NCBI RefSeq assembly: GCF_000380245.2
Contig: NZ_HG428743.1
Location: 58,562 to 122,561 of the forward strand
Direction of reading: 5' to 3'
DNA length: 64,000 nucleotides
Origin: Bacillus massiliigorillae
GTDB lineage: Bacteria > Bacillota > Bacilli > Bacillales > DSM-1321
This document shows, one piece after another, positions 34,779 to 43,487 of the stretch. How positions within the stretch are numbered: the first letter of the stretch is position 1; each line of letters starts with the position of its first letter. Both the position numbers and the translations under genes were made by a program. Under the pieces are notes generated by a model. It was not told where the DNA came from, searched no databases, and saw only the letters and a program-made list of their open reading frames with translations.

Positions 34779-35960
34779 TTACAATAATTCAATGGACATC
34801 GCCATACCTTGCCCTCCACCAACACATAGAGTAGCTAAACCTAGTTGTTCATTACGACGTTTCATTTCATAAAGCAATGTCGTCATAATTCTTGCTCCAG
34901 TGGCTCCAAGTGGATGTCCAAGAGCTATAGCTCCCCCGTTGACATTCAACTTATCGGTATGCAGGTCTAGTTCTCGAATGACAGCAAGAGCTTGGGCAGC
35001 GAAGGCTTCATTCAATTCCACAAGGCCGTAATCGGACAATCTAGTTCCTGTTCTTCTCAACAGCTTCTTCACAGCCAAAATCGGACCGATTCCCATCAAC
35101 TCAGGAGATATGCCAGATGTAGCCCAATCTACAATTTTGGCCATCGGCTTCACCCCCAACTCTTCTGCCTTTGCTCTAGACATGATGACCATTGCCGCAG
35201 CACCGTCGTTTCTTCCACACGCATTTCCAGCAGTCACAGATCCGTCTTTCTTAAAAGCTGGTTTCAGGGCGGTCAACTTTTCCAATGAAGTTTGACGAGG
35301 AAATTCATCCGTTTCAAATAGGATGGTGTTTTTCTTCTGTCGAACCTCCATAGGTACAATTTCATCTTTAAACTTGCCATTCTTAATAGCTGCAGCAGCT
35401 CGCTTCTGGCTCTCTAAGGCGAAAGCATCCTGATCCTCACGAGAAATACAAAACCGTTCCGCAACGTTTTCTGCCGTCATACCCATACTAAGATTAGATC
35501 CATAGATTTCCATCGGTTGTTGCCCATTCTCCAAGTTCGAATCTACGATTGTAGGATTCCCTTCGCCAAATCGAGAATTTCTAAGATAAATAGGAGATAA
35601 ACTTAGGCTTTCAGCACCACCAGCTACCACAACCTCTGCCTGTCCGAATGCAATCTGCTGAACAGCCGAACCGACCGCCTGCATGCCGGATGCACATAGA
35701 CGATTTACCGTGAATGCCGAAGTGGACTCAGGTACACCTGCGCGTAATGAAGCTACTCGAGCCATATTAGAGGATTGCGTCGATGGCCGTACTTCACCCA
35801 TAATGACCTCACTAACGTGCTCTGGTGAAATGCCCGCACGCTGAATCGATTCGTGAATAACTGTTGCTCCTAACGTACCTGAATCAACATCTTTCAACGT
35901 GCCTCCAAATTTTCCAATGGCCGTCCTAACGGCCGATACAATTACAATCTCATCCTTCAT
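34779..35960 (-). CDS. Acetyl-CoA C-acyltransferase (thiolase)
   Basis: 393 aa from ATG at 35960 (GAGGTGA upstream). Thiolase II: VIVSAVRTAIGKFGGTL, active Cys in NRLCASGMQAV (about residue 90), His in GGAIALGHPLGATGARI and second Cys in LCVGGGQGMA. Cleaves 3-ketoacyl-CoA with CoA. Last gene of the beta-oxidation run 41987-34779. Confidence 0.95.
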   Translation of the reverse strand: MKDEIVIVSAVRTAIGKFGGTLKDVDSGTLGATVIHESIQRAGISPEHVSEVIMGEVRPSTQSSNMARVASLRAGVPESTSAFTVNRLCASGMQAVGSAVQQIAFGQAEVVVAGGAESLSLSPIYLRNSRFGEGNPTIVDSNLENGQQPMEIYGSNLSMGMTAENVAERFCISREDQDAFALESQKRAAAAIKNGKFKDEIVPMEVRQKKNTILFETDEFPRQTSLEKLTALKPAFKKDGSVTAGNACGRNDGAAAMVIMSRAKAEELGVKPMAKIVDWATSGISPELMGIGPILAVKKLLRRTGTRLSDYGLVELNEAFAAQALAVIRELDLHTDKLNVNGGAIALGHPLGATGARIMTTLLYEMKRRNEQLGLATLCVGGGQGMAMSIELL

Positions 35961-36081
35961 TTCCTTCACCTCATTAAAAAAATTGTTTTTTTGCCATCAA
36001 CAAAATACCCCCTAAAAGCATTTCAGACAAATCCCTATTGATTTTATCTAAATGTCTACTTTCAGAGGGTTCTTATCTTCT

Positions 36082-36807
36082 TTATGAAACTTGAATACTT
36101 CTTCCATCAAAAGAGGGGATAATCGGTAACACCCCGCATTGCGCGACAAAACTCAAATCGTTTTCCAATCCACGTCCTAGAATCCTTTGCCCTACCGTGG
36201 ATTTCTGTAAAATTTCTTCACTTCGATGTTGATTCGCTTGATAAAAGAGCAAAGCCGCCTGAGCAGCATCTGTCATTTTCCAAACCTGTTGTTCATCCTT
36301 TAACAAGCAATCCAATAAATAACCTGCTCCATAAAAATCCTCTATACAAAAAGAACCATCCGAACCCGAACAGATAAGAATGATTGTTTCATCGCGATGC
36401 TTTTCAAGAAGTCGTTCTCCGACAGCCTGACCATTTAAGAGAGAACATATATAGACTTGATTCGCAGTAGATGCCTTGCGGACAGCGACGGTACCATTTG
36501 TTGTGGAAAGAATAATGCTTTTTCCCCTGACTTCGTCTTTTAACGGCAAAGGTTTCGGGTGGTGAAATCCATCAATCGTTTTCCCCTTATATTCCCCCAC
36601 CAGTAAAAAACTGTCTTCTTCTCTTCCCTTAGCCACTGTCAATGCTTCTTCTCTTTGATGGACGGGTATCACTTCTTTAGCGCCGAAATGAAGTCCTGCT
36701 GTAATCGTTGACGTAGCCAGAAGTACGTCAAAAACAACGGCTACGTGATTTTTCATTTTTTCTTCATCTATCTCTTCTTTCTTTAAAAGTAGATGAATTT
36801 TCACCAT
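36082..36807 (-). CDS. ComB-like 2-phosphosulfolactate phosphatase family protein
   Basis: 241 aa from ATG at 36807 (GAGGTG six bases upstream). ComB family landmarks: VVFDVLLATSTITAGLHFGA, LVGEYKGKTIDGFHHPKPLP, IILSTTNGTVAVRKA and ICSGSDGSFCIEDFYGAG. The founding enzyme dephosphorylates 2-phosphosulfolactate in coenzyme M synthesis, which bacilli of this kind do not need. Here it sits between a thiolase and an ACAD10/11-like kinase, in the same operon. A phosphatase acting on phosphorylated hydroxy acids or on stray products of that kinase is a reasonable but untested idea. Confidence 0.85.
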   Translation of the reverse strand: MVKIHLLLKKEEIDEEKMKNHVAVVFDVLLATSTITAGLHFGAKEVIPVHQREEALTVAKGREEDSFLLVGEYKGKTIDGFHHPKPLPLKDEVRGKSIILSTTNGTVAVRKASTANQVYICSLLNGQAVGERLLEKHRDETIILICSGSDGSFCIEDFYGAGYLLDCLLKDEQQVWKMTDAAQAALLFYQANQHRSEEILQKSTVGQRILGRGLENDLSFVAQCGVLPIIPSFDGRSIQVS

Positions 36808-36831
36808 TGTACACACCTCTGCAACTTGACC

Positions 36832-37920
36832 TTATTTTTTGGATAACTCCAGTGCTATCCGAATTAATCCACGAGCAGCATCTTCATAAGTAGAAAATCG
36901 TGCATCCGACGTTTGCCCTTTTTTCCATCGGAAATAAATTTGTTGGACAATCACTGCCAATTTAAAGTAGGCGAACGTTAAATAAAAATCGATTTGAGAT
37001 ACGTCCCGTCCACTTTTCTTCGCGTATGCTTCAATAAATTGATCTCGGGTCATAAAACCAGGTAAAATCGTGACTGGAGGTTTTTTACCCCTGCTTTTCA
37101 GGACATCCGGATCATCTTCCTGGGCCCAATAACTCATGGCACAGCCTAAATCAGCAAGAGGATCTCCAATCGTTGTCATTTCCCAGTCAAATACCCCGAT
37201 CATTTTACTTAAATCATCATAATCAAACATGACATTATTTAATTTGTAATCATAATGGATGATAGTAGCCTTCTGTGAGGTTGGCACATGATCTACCAAC
37301 CATTTCATCAGTTCTTCTACCCCTTCGATTTCAGCCGTTTTAGCCCGTTGATACCTACCAATCCAGCCATTCACCTGTCTTTCCATAAACCCTGTAGGAT
37401 AGCCTAAATCTTGAAGGCCTGCTGTTTCGTAATCAATTTGATGTAATTCTACAAGACGGTCGACCATCGTTTCTGAGATTTTTCTGCAGATTTCTGGTGT
37501 TGGGGTATGTGACGCAGGAAACTCCGTATCTAACACAAGCCCTTTCCGACGTTCCATCAGTAAAAAAGGGCTTCCGATGATTGTCTTGTCATCGCAAAAT
37601 ACGTATGGTTCCGGTGCAAGAGGGAAAACAGCATGAATCTTTTTGAGTAGCTTATATTCGCGTTCCATGTCATGTGCCTTTGGCGCCACTGGACCATTGG
37701 GAGGTCTGCGAAGCACAGCCTCCCAATCTCCTTTACGCAATAGATAGGTTAAATTGGAAGCACCCTTTCCGAATTGCCTGATATCCAATGGAGTATCATC
37801 CAAATGTTCAAGACTTCCTCGCAGATAGGCATCCAAACTCTCTAGGGATAATTCCTCTCCCTTGCGAACAACAATCGTATCAGCATCTGCTGGCTTCCAA
37901 GCAACCTGATCCTTATTCAT
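36832..37920 (-). CDS. Phosphotransferase of the ACAD10/ACAD11 kinase type
   Basis: 362 aa; the ATG directly follows the stop of the acyl-CoA dehydrogenase gene. APH/choline-kinase fold: FGKGASNLTYLL and VLRRPPNGPVAPKAHDMERE (nucleotide lobe), IIGSPFLLMERRKG, catalytic IIHYDYKLNNVMF and metal-binding VFDWEMTTIGDPLADLG. The pattern closely follows the N-terminal kinase of mammalian ACAD10/11 and Pseudomonas LvaA, which phosphorylate the hydroxyl of 4-hydroxyacyl-CoA. Here kinase and dehydrogenase are separate adjacent genes. A drug-resistance role is unlikely in this setting. Confidence 0.85.
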   Translation of the reverse strand: MNKDQVAWKPADADTIVVRKGEELSLESLDAYLRGSLEHLDDTPLDIRQFGKGASNLTYLLRKGDWEAVLRRPPNGPVAPKAHDMEREYKLLKKIHAVFPLAPEPYVFCDDKTIIGSPFLLMERRKGLVLDTEFPASHTPTPEICRKISETMVDRLVELHQIDYETAGLQDLGYPTGFMERQVNGWIGRYQRAKTAEIEGVEELMKWLVDHVPTSQKATIIHYDYKLNNVMFDYDDLSKMIGVFDWEMTTIGDPLADLGCAMSYWAQEDDPDVLKSRGKKPPVTILPGFMTRDQFIEAYAKKSGRDVSQIDFYLTFAYFKLAVIVQQIYFRWKKGQTSDARFSTYEDAARGLIRIALELSKK

Positions 37921-39144
37921 TTAACTCATCACCTTACTTTTCCCTTGTGCTTTCAGCTCCATTTTAGCAACGGCAGCTCGATGTACTTCATCAGGGCCAT
38001 CTGCAAATCGAAGTGTTCTTGTTTTTGCCCAAACAGCAGCAAGTGGAAAATCATCGCTCACGCCGGCTCCGCCAAGAGACTGTATCGCCCGGTCTAACAC
38101 CTTTTGCGCCATATTCGGAGCGACGACTTTAATCATAGCAATTTCTTTTCTAGCCACCTTATTCCCAACAGTATCCATCATGTAAGCTGCTTTTAAAGTC
38201 AGCAGACGGGCCTGTTCAATCTCCATTCGCGAATTAGCAATCCACTCTTGGATAACCCCTTGTTCTGCAAGTGGTTTGCCAAAAGCAACGCGTTCTTTTA
38301 CGCGATTGCACATAATCTCAAGCGCGCGCTCAGCTGCCCCGATTACGCGCATACAATGATGAATTCGACCAGGGCCAAGTCTTCCTTGCGCGATAGCAAA
38401 GCCCTTACCTTCACCCCAGATGATATTAGAAGCTGGAACTCTTACTTGGTTAAATTCAATTTCACCGTGGCCGTGAGGTGCATGATCATAGCCAAAGACA
38501 GGTAATTGTCTAACAATGTTTACTCCTGGAGCATCTAACGGCACTAATATCTGGGCATGTCGTTCATGTTTAGGCCCTTCTGGATTCGATATCCCCATAA
38601 CAATAGCAATCTTACAACGGGAACTTCCTGCACCAGAAGACCACCATTTCCGGCCATTGATTACATATTCATCCCCGTCTCTTTCGATTGTTGCTTCCAT
38701 ATTTGTCGCATCGGCTGATGCTACACTAGGCTCTGTCATCGAAAAGCAAGAACGAATTTCTCCATTTAATAACGGAACTAACCATTTTTCTTTCTGTTCT
38801 TCCGAGCCATAACGAACCAACACTTCCATATTCCCTGTGTCTGGCGCATTACAATTAAAAACATCAGGGCCAATCATAGAACGCCCCATAATTTCACAAA
38901 GTGGAGCATATTCAACATTTGTTAATCCTGCTCCATGCTCGCTGTCCGGTAAGAATAAATTCCATAATCCAGCAGCCTTCGCCTTTGCCTGCATTTCCTC
39001 CATAATCGGAGGCTCATCCCAGCGACTTGCACCTTCGTCTAATTGACGTTTAAACACAGCTTCATTTGGATAAACGACTTCCTCCATAAATGCTGTTACT
39101 CTTTCCTGCAATTCTTTCACTCGATCACTATACTCGAAATTCAT
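37921..39144 (-). CDS. Acyl-CoA dehydrogenase, ACAD11-like
   Basis: 407 aa from ATG at 39144 (GGGGAGGG upstream). Acyl-CoA dehydrogenase fold with CFSMTEPSVASADATNME, GRKWWSSGAGSSRCKIAIVM, GEGKGFAIAQGRLGPGRIHH, IQSLGGAGVSDDFPLA and ADGPDEVH. NAPDTGNMEVL and WWSSGAG are recalled from ACAD11-type enzymes rather than ordinary fatty-acid dehydrogenases. With the neighbouring kinase it likely turns a 4-hydroxyacyl-CoA, via the 4-phospho form, into an enoyl- or 3-hydroxyacyl-CoA. Confidence 0.9.
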   Translation of the reverse strand: MNFEYSDRVKELQERVTAFMEEVVYPNEAVFKRQLDEGASRWDEPPIMEEMQAKAKAAGLWNLFLPDSEHGAGLTNVEYAPLCEIMGRSMIGPDVFNCNAPDTGNMEVLVRYGSEEQKEKWLVPLLNGEIRSCFSMTEPSVASADATNMEATIERDGDEYVINGRKWWSSGAGSSRCKIAIVMGISNPEGPKHERHAQILVPLDAPGVNIVRQLPVFGYDHAPHGHGEIEFNQVRVPASNIIWGEGKGFAIAQGRLGPGRIHHCMRVIGAAERALEIMCNRVKERVAFGKPLAEQGVIQEWIANSRMEIEQARLLTLKAAYMMDTVGNKVARKEIAMIKVVAPNMAQKVLDRAIQSLGGAGVSDDFPLAAVWAKTRTLRFADGPDEVHRAAVAKMELKAQGKSKVMS

Positions 39145-39163
39145 GTTTTTCCCTCCCCAGATT

Positions 39164-39919
39164 TTAAATAAGCCTTCCTCCATCAATAATAATCGTTTGA
39201 CCAGTTATATAAGATGACGCCTCAGAAGCAAGTAAAGCTACAGTCCCTGCTAAATCATCCAATTCACCTAATCGTTTAATAGGCATTGCCGAAAGCAGTT
39301 TACTTCGAAATGCTTCATTTGAAAGTTCTTCTTCGTTTAAAGCCGTTTGAATATACCCTGGAGCAATGGCATTTACATTGATGTTATACCTAGCCCATTC
39401 TTTCGCCAAAGCTCTTGTAAGGTTAATGACGCCAGCTTTACTTGCGCAATATGGAGCCATAGCATTACTGCCTTTCATACCTGCCAAAGAGGAAACATTG
39501 ATTATTTTTCCGTACTTCTGCTCCTTCATGACCTTAGCTACAGCTTGTGCACAGAAAAATACGCCTTTTAAGTTTGTGTCGACAACTCTGTCCCAGTCTT
39601 CTTCAGTCACTTCTAGGGCAAACTTCGTTACTCCCACTCCTGCATTATTGATAAGAATATCTATTTTTCCGAACTCTTCTGTTACTGTTTTCACCATTTG
39701 ATTAATAGAGGAAATGTCTTGTACATCAACTGAAAGTGCAATAGACCTGCGCCCCATGCTGCGAATCTTCTCAGCAACCAGTTCCCCTTCTGCTTGATTT
39801 CGGCTTGTAATGACAACGTCTGCTCCTTGTTCTGCCAAAGCATAGGCCATCCCTGAACCCAACCCTTTGCTTCCTCCAGTGACAATAGCCACTCGTCCAC
39901 TTAAGTCGAATCTGTTCAT
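39164..39919 (-). CDS. SDR family oxidoreductase (FabG-like)
   Basis: 251 aa from ATG at 39919 (GGGAGGAG upstream). GGSKGLGSGMAYALAEQGAD cofactor loop, NNAGVGVTKF, Ser in NVSSLAGMKGS and YCASKAG, SSYITGQTIIIDGG at the end. Arg in ITSRNQ suggests NADP. Probably a 3-hydroxyacyl-CoA or alcohol dehydrogenase in the same operon as the two acyl-CoA dehydrogenases. Confidence 0.9.
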   Translation of the reverse strand: MNRFDLSGRVAIVTGGSKGLGSGMAYALAEQGADVVITSRNQAEGELVAEKIRSMGRRSIALSVDVQDISSINQMVKTVTEEFGKIDILINNAGVGVTKFALEVTEEDWDRVVDTNLKGVFFCAQAVAKVMKEQKYGKIINVSSLAGMKGSNAMAPYCASKAGVINLTRALAKEWARYNINVNAIAPGYIQTALNEEELSNEAFRSKLLSAMPIKRLGELDDLAGTVALLASEASSYITGQTIIIDGGRLI

Positions 39920-39966
39920 AAGCCTCTCCTCCCTTTTTTCATTTTTCATAGACCAAAAAGATACAA

Positions 39967-41115
39967 TTACTTGTACTCTTGATGTAACTGAGAAGCGATA
40001 ATATTCTTTTGAATTTCTGACGTACCTTCGTAAATCTTGGTAATTCTCGCATCGCGGTAATAACGTTCAACCGGGAATTCTGAGATATAGCCAATCCCTC
40101 CATGAATCTGTACGGCCTTATCTGCGACACGATTATAAATCTCAGAACCTAGTAGTTTTACCATTGCTGCTTCCTTAATCACTTTCATTTGTTGATCTAC
40201 CATCCATGCCACGCGATACGTCATCGAACGAAGAGTTTCTACATCTAAGGCCATCTCGGCTAAGTAATGCTGGATAATTTGCTGTTCAAAAATCGGTTTA
40301 TCAAACTGTATTCTCGTATGTGCGTGATCAACAGACATCTCTAGCAATTTCGCACAAGAACCTAGATTTCTCGCTGCTAGTCCAGCCCGTCCATTGGCGA
40401 GGATTTTCAATGCATTCACATACCCTTGTCCCTCTTTACCAAGCACATTTTCTACCGGTACTTCACAGTCTTCAAAGAAAATTTCTGCAGAATGTGACCC
40501 TTTGAGCCCCATTTTCTTCTCGTTTTTCCCTAACTGGAAGCCTGGAAAGTCTTTTTCTACAATAAAAGAAGTAATCCCCTTAGCTCCCGCAGAAGGGTCA
40601 GTAACAGCCATAACTGTAAAAACATCGGCAATTGGTGCATTCGTAATATAATGTTTCGTTCCATTTAATATGAATTTATCCCCTTTTCGAACCGCAGTCG
40701 TTCTCAAGTTCGTCGCATGGGACCCTGCACTCGGTTCCGTCAATGCAAAGGCACCAATCATCTCGCCCTTTGCCATCGCTGGTAAATACTTTCGCTTTTG
40801 TGCCTCATTCCCCATCTCAACAATTCCAACAGAGCCGATTCCAGTATGTGCTCCAATGACAGTGGTATAGCCATTATGTGTTCTTCCTAATTCCTCATAA
40901 ACGGCGCACTTTCCAACCATCCCAATACCTATTCCATCGTATTCCTCAGGGATACTTAAGCCGAATAACCCCATTTCCTTAGACATCCGCATGATGCGCT
41001 CTGGAATCTCATCCTGTTCCTCGATTTCCATCGCAACGGGGTCTACCTCGCCATCAATAAACTCTCTAATACTCTGTTTTAATAATGTAATATCATCAGA
41101 TAAATGGAAATCCAT
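39967..41115 (-). CDS. Acyl-CoA dehydrogenase
   Basis: 382 aa from ATG at 41115; the GTG nine bases upstream overlaps the AAAGGA ribosome site region. Canonical acyl-CoA dehydrogenase: LFGLSIPEEYDGIGIGMVGK, GAFALTEPSAGSHATNLRT, FILNGTKHYITNAPIADVF, QIHGGIGYISEFPVERYYRD and RITKIYEGTSEIQKNII, with the catalytic Glu in IYEGTSE. FAD-dependent alpha,beta-dehydrogenation; electron transfer flavoprotein genes are not in the window. Confidence 0.95.
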   Translation of the reverse strand: MDFHLSDDITLLKQSIREFIDGEVDPVAMEIEEQDEIPERIMRMSKEMGLFGLSIPEEYDGIGIGMVGKCAVYEELGRTHNGYTTVIGAHTGIGSVGIVEMGNEAQKRKYLPAMAKGEMIGAFALTEPSAGSHATNLRTTAVRKGDKFILNGTKHYITNAPIADVFTVMAVTDPSAGAKGITSFIVEKDFPGFQLGKNEKKMGLKGSHSAEIFFEDCEVPVENVLGKEGQGYVNALKILANGRAGLAARNLGSCAKLLEMSVDHAHTRIQFDKPIFEQQIIQHYLAEMALDVETLRSMTYRVAWMVDQQMKVIKEAAMVKLLGSEIYNRVADKAVQIHGGIGYISEFPVERYYRDARITKIYEGTSEIQKNIIASQLHQEYK

Positions 41116-41135
41116 GATGTTCACAATCCTTTCTA

Positions 41136-41987
41136 TTAATTGGAATAACTGTAAAATCCTTGACCTGATTTCTTTCCTAAACGCCCGGCTTTCACATATT
41201 TCACCAGTAGTGGAGAAGGACGATATTTTTCTCCTAAATGGTGATATAAATATTCCATATTGCGTAATCGACTATCTAATCCAACTAAATCAACTAGTTC
41301 TAGTGGCCCCATCGGATGGTTTAATCCAAGTTTAAGAGCTTTGTCGATGTCCTCGGCTGAAGCTATGCCTTCCATCAACATATTCATAGCCTCGTTTCCA
41401 ATCAAACAATTCATTCGACTCGTTACAAAACCAGGAAACTCATTCACTTCGACGGATTCTTTCCCCATCTTTTCTGCTACTTGTTTAACAACCTCGACTG
41501 TCTCATCAGATGTATTTAAACCTCGGATAATTTCAATCAATTTCATACGATGAACTGGATTAAAGAAATGCATAGCAACACATTTATCAGGCCTGTCCGT
41601 AGATGCTGCAATTTCTGTTGGGCTCATAGTAGAGGTATTAGTGGCTAAGATTGTATGAGAAGGTGCCCATTCATCCAACTGCTGAAAAATATCGATTTTA
41701 AGCTCCATAATTTCCAAAACGGCTTCTATAACTAAGTCCGTTTTTGCTACAGCTTCCTGCATCTCTGTAGTATAAGAAAGATGATTTTTTGCACTGTCTC
41801 GTTGTTCAGCCTGTATATAACCCTTCTCTACACTTTTATCTAATTGATGATTAATATAGCTTCTTGCCTGCTCAATGGCCTCTTGACGAATATCCTGCAA
41901 CGTTACCGAGAATCCTGCTAATGCCGCAGTATAAGCAATCCCTCGCCCCATCGTGCCACTGCCGATTACAGCAATATGATGAACCAT
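41136..41987 (-). CDS. 3-hydroxyacyl-CoA dehydrogenase (HbdA/PaaH type)
   Basis: 283 aa; ATG at 41987. Rossmann loop IGSGTMGRGIAYTAALAG, VIEAVLEIMELK, NTSTMSPTEIA, catalytic His in AMHFFNPVHRMKLIEII, and the C-terminal helical domain with NHPMGPLELVDLVGLD. Oxidises 3-hydroxyacyl-CoA with NAD. First gene of the run HAD-ACAD-SDR-ACAD-kinase-ComB-thiolase, 217 bp below operator copy C. Confidence 0.95.
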   Translation of the reverse strand: MVHHIAVIGSGTMGRGIAYTAALAGFSVTLQDIRQEAIEQARSYINHQLDKSVEKGYIQAEQRDSAKNHLSYTTEMQEAVAKTDLVIEAVLEIMELKIDIFQQLDEWAPSHTILATNTSTMSPTEIAASTDRPDKCVAMHFFNPVHRMKLIEIIRGLNTSDETVEVVKQVAEKMGKESVEVNEFPGFVTSRMNCLIGNEAMNMLMEGIASAEDIDKALKLGLNHPMGPLELVDLVGLDSRLRNMEYLYHHLGEKYRPSPLLVKYVKAGRLGKKSGQGFYSYSN

Positions 41988-42203
41988 TTCAAAAACCTCC
42001 CACTATAATGTTTTCTTTTATTTACTCCCGTTTTCTCAGGATTTCACTTACAACATGACATATTGAGTAAATAGGAGGAATTTCAATACTATGTATAAAG
42101 ATGGGTTTCATAAGGTATATGGGAAAAGAGGATAATAGTATATTTCAGTATGAATAGAACCTTCCCAATCGATTAATATTCTGAATAATTAAAATTTTTA
42201 TTA

Positions 42204-42356
42204 TTTGTATATTATATAAACATATAAGGAAATTCGATGTAAAATACAAATTTACAATATCTATATAAGCATGAGTTATGATTAATCTTGAACAGAACAG
42301 GAATCACGCAACCAACCTTTGTTCCTATGACAGTTCGTTGATTGGATGAAACAACA
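42204..42356 (-). promoter_or_regulatory. Island promoter/operator repeat, copy C
   Basis: TTTGTATATTATATAAACAT, then TGTAAAATACAAATTTACA and AATATCTATATAAGCAT, nearly identical to copy A. The upstream extension (CTATGACAGTTCGTTGATTG then GATGAAACAACA) is shared with copy B. Likely promoter of the beta-oxidation operon. Confidence 0.65.
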
Positions 42357-42376
42357 GAATCGTGCTCTTTGTAAAG

Positions 42377-42571
42377 GCACAACAAAGTAAAGCAGCCCCT
42401 AGACGTAAAAACCATGCAAAGCTTCTTCGTCATGGATTGCTTAAAGCTATTTAAAAGGAAATAGTTTGCTATTGTGGGAGTATTATTAGAGGAACGTTTG
42501 AAACAAATCAACCACAAGAGATGTTAGAAAGAGAAATATGACGTTTGGTTCAATTGTTTCAAACGTTTTAA
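42377..42571 (+). pseudogene. Decayed coding fragment, family unknown
   Basis: One plus-strand frame of 65 codons reads protein-like with three stops: RRKNHAKLLRHGLLKAI, stop, KEIVCYCGSIIRGTFETNQP and QEMLEREI, stop, RLVQLFQTF, stop. Charged and helical with no start codon. It appears to be the end of a lost gene, perhaps a regulator, but I cannot name it. The rest of 42571-42764 holds only the cre-like site. Confidence 0.35.
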
Positions 42572-42705
42572 ATGTATCGGCTTAAAAAATGCTTGAAGCT
42601 AGTGCCGAATGCGTGGTGAATGAAAAAAATTCAACAAATAACAATATGTCCTCTATTTCTTAACAAAGCACTAAGCTTTGCCGAAAAGGGGCTTTTCTTA
42701 TTCAT

Positions 42706-42719
42706 ATAAAGCGTTTTCA
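42706..42719. promoter_or_regulatory. cre-like site
   Basis: ATAAAGCGTTTTCA (reverse TGAAAACGCTTTAT) fits the CcpA operator consensus except near one end. It lies just downstream of the flavin reductase gene, far from a start codon, so its role is uncertain. Confidence 0.3.
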
Positions 42720-42764
42720 TTGTTGAGGATAATGAGAAAAACCTTAAAATATATTTAACATTCC

Positions 42765-43256
42765 TTATTTGTGCGATTTAGCAGGAATATTAACACTACA
42801 AATACTTCCACTATAAAAAATAAGTGGCTTTTTCTCTTCATTTCTTGAAATCTCTTTAACTAACCCTGTAACAATAATATGGTCTCCACCTTCAAGAACC
42901 TCATTAACATTGCAAATAATCGTTGATAAATTTTCTTTTAATACAGGAACACCATCGCAAGAAAGTTCATAGTTTGCATTTGCAAATTTATCTGCTCCTC
43001 CCTTTGCGAATGACCAACAATCATTTTCTTGTTCTTCTGATAATATATTCACCACAAACGGACGACCTTTTTCAAAAGCTGGGATACTACTACTTTTCTT
43101 ATCAATACAAACTAAAATTAAAGGTGGTTCTAATGATAATGATGAAAATGCATTTGCAGTTAAGCCAATATTTTTTCCTTCTTCATCTTTTGCTGTAATA
43201 ATAGTAACTCCAGTCGCAAATGTCCCCATTGTATTTCGAAATTCTCTTTGATCCAT
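42765..43256 (-). CDS. Flavin reductase-like protein (HpaC/DIM6-NTAB family)
   Basis: 163 aa from ATG at 43256 (AAAGGAGAAG upstream). FMN-binding split-barrel: REFRNTMGTFATGVTIITA, GLTANAFSSLSLEPPLILVC, SSIPAFEKGRPFVVNIL, GGDHIIVTGLVKEI. These enzymes reduce FMN/FAD with NAD(P)H for two-component monooxygenases. With operator copy D about 230 bp upstream it belongs to the island and is the best partner candidate for the luciferase-like enzyme. Confidence 0.9.
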   Translation of the reverse strand: MDQREFRNTMGTFATGVTIITAKDEEGKNIGLTANAFSSLSLEPPLILVCIDKKSSSIPAFEKGRPFVVNILSEEQENDCWSFAKGGADKFANANYELSCDGVPVLKENLSTIICNVNEVLEGGDHIIVTGLVKEISRNEEKKPLIFYSGSICSVNIPAKSHK

Positions 43257-43487
43257 CACACATCTTCTCCTTTGTCGTACTTATATTTAAAATATAAAAT
43301 CTCCTAAATAAATGAATGATACATAATAAAAATGATACAAATGACTAACACAATCGTGTCTCTCGAAATTTCATTTACAAACAATAAAATAAATCACAGG
43401 CAAAGAGGAAGAGTGGAAATAGAATTTTTAGATGTGGGCTACACTCTTCCTAACACCTTAGTATTACAAACAGTTCAATTGCTCCTG

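Noticed and set aside
36082..36807. Coenzyme M biosynthesis
   Set aside because: No other com genes and an implausible host; only the family fold is supported.
19810..41987. Leucine (yng/mmg-type) degradation cluster
   Set aside because: HMG-CoA lyase and methylglutaconyl-CoA hydratase are absent, while P450, LLM and CoA-transferase genes do not belong to that pathway.
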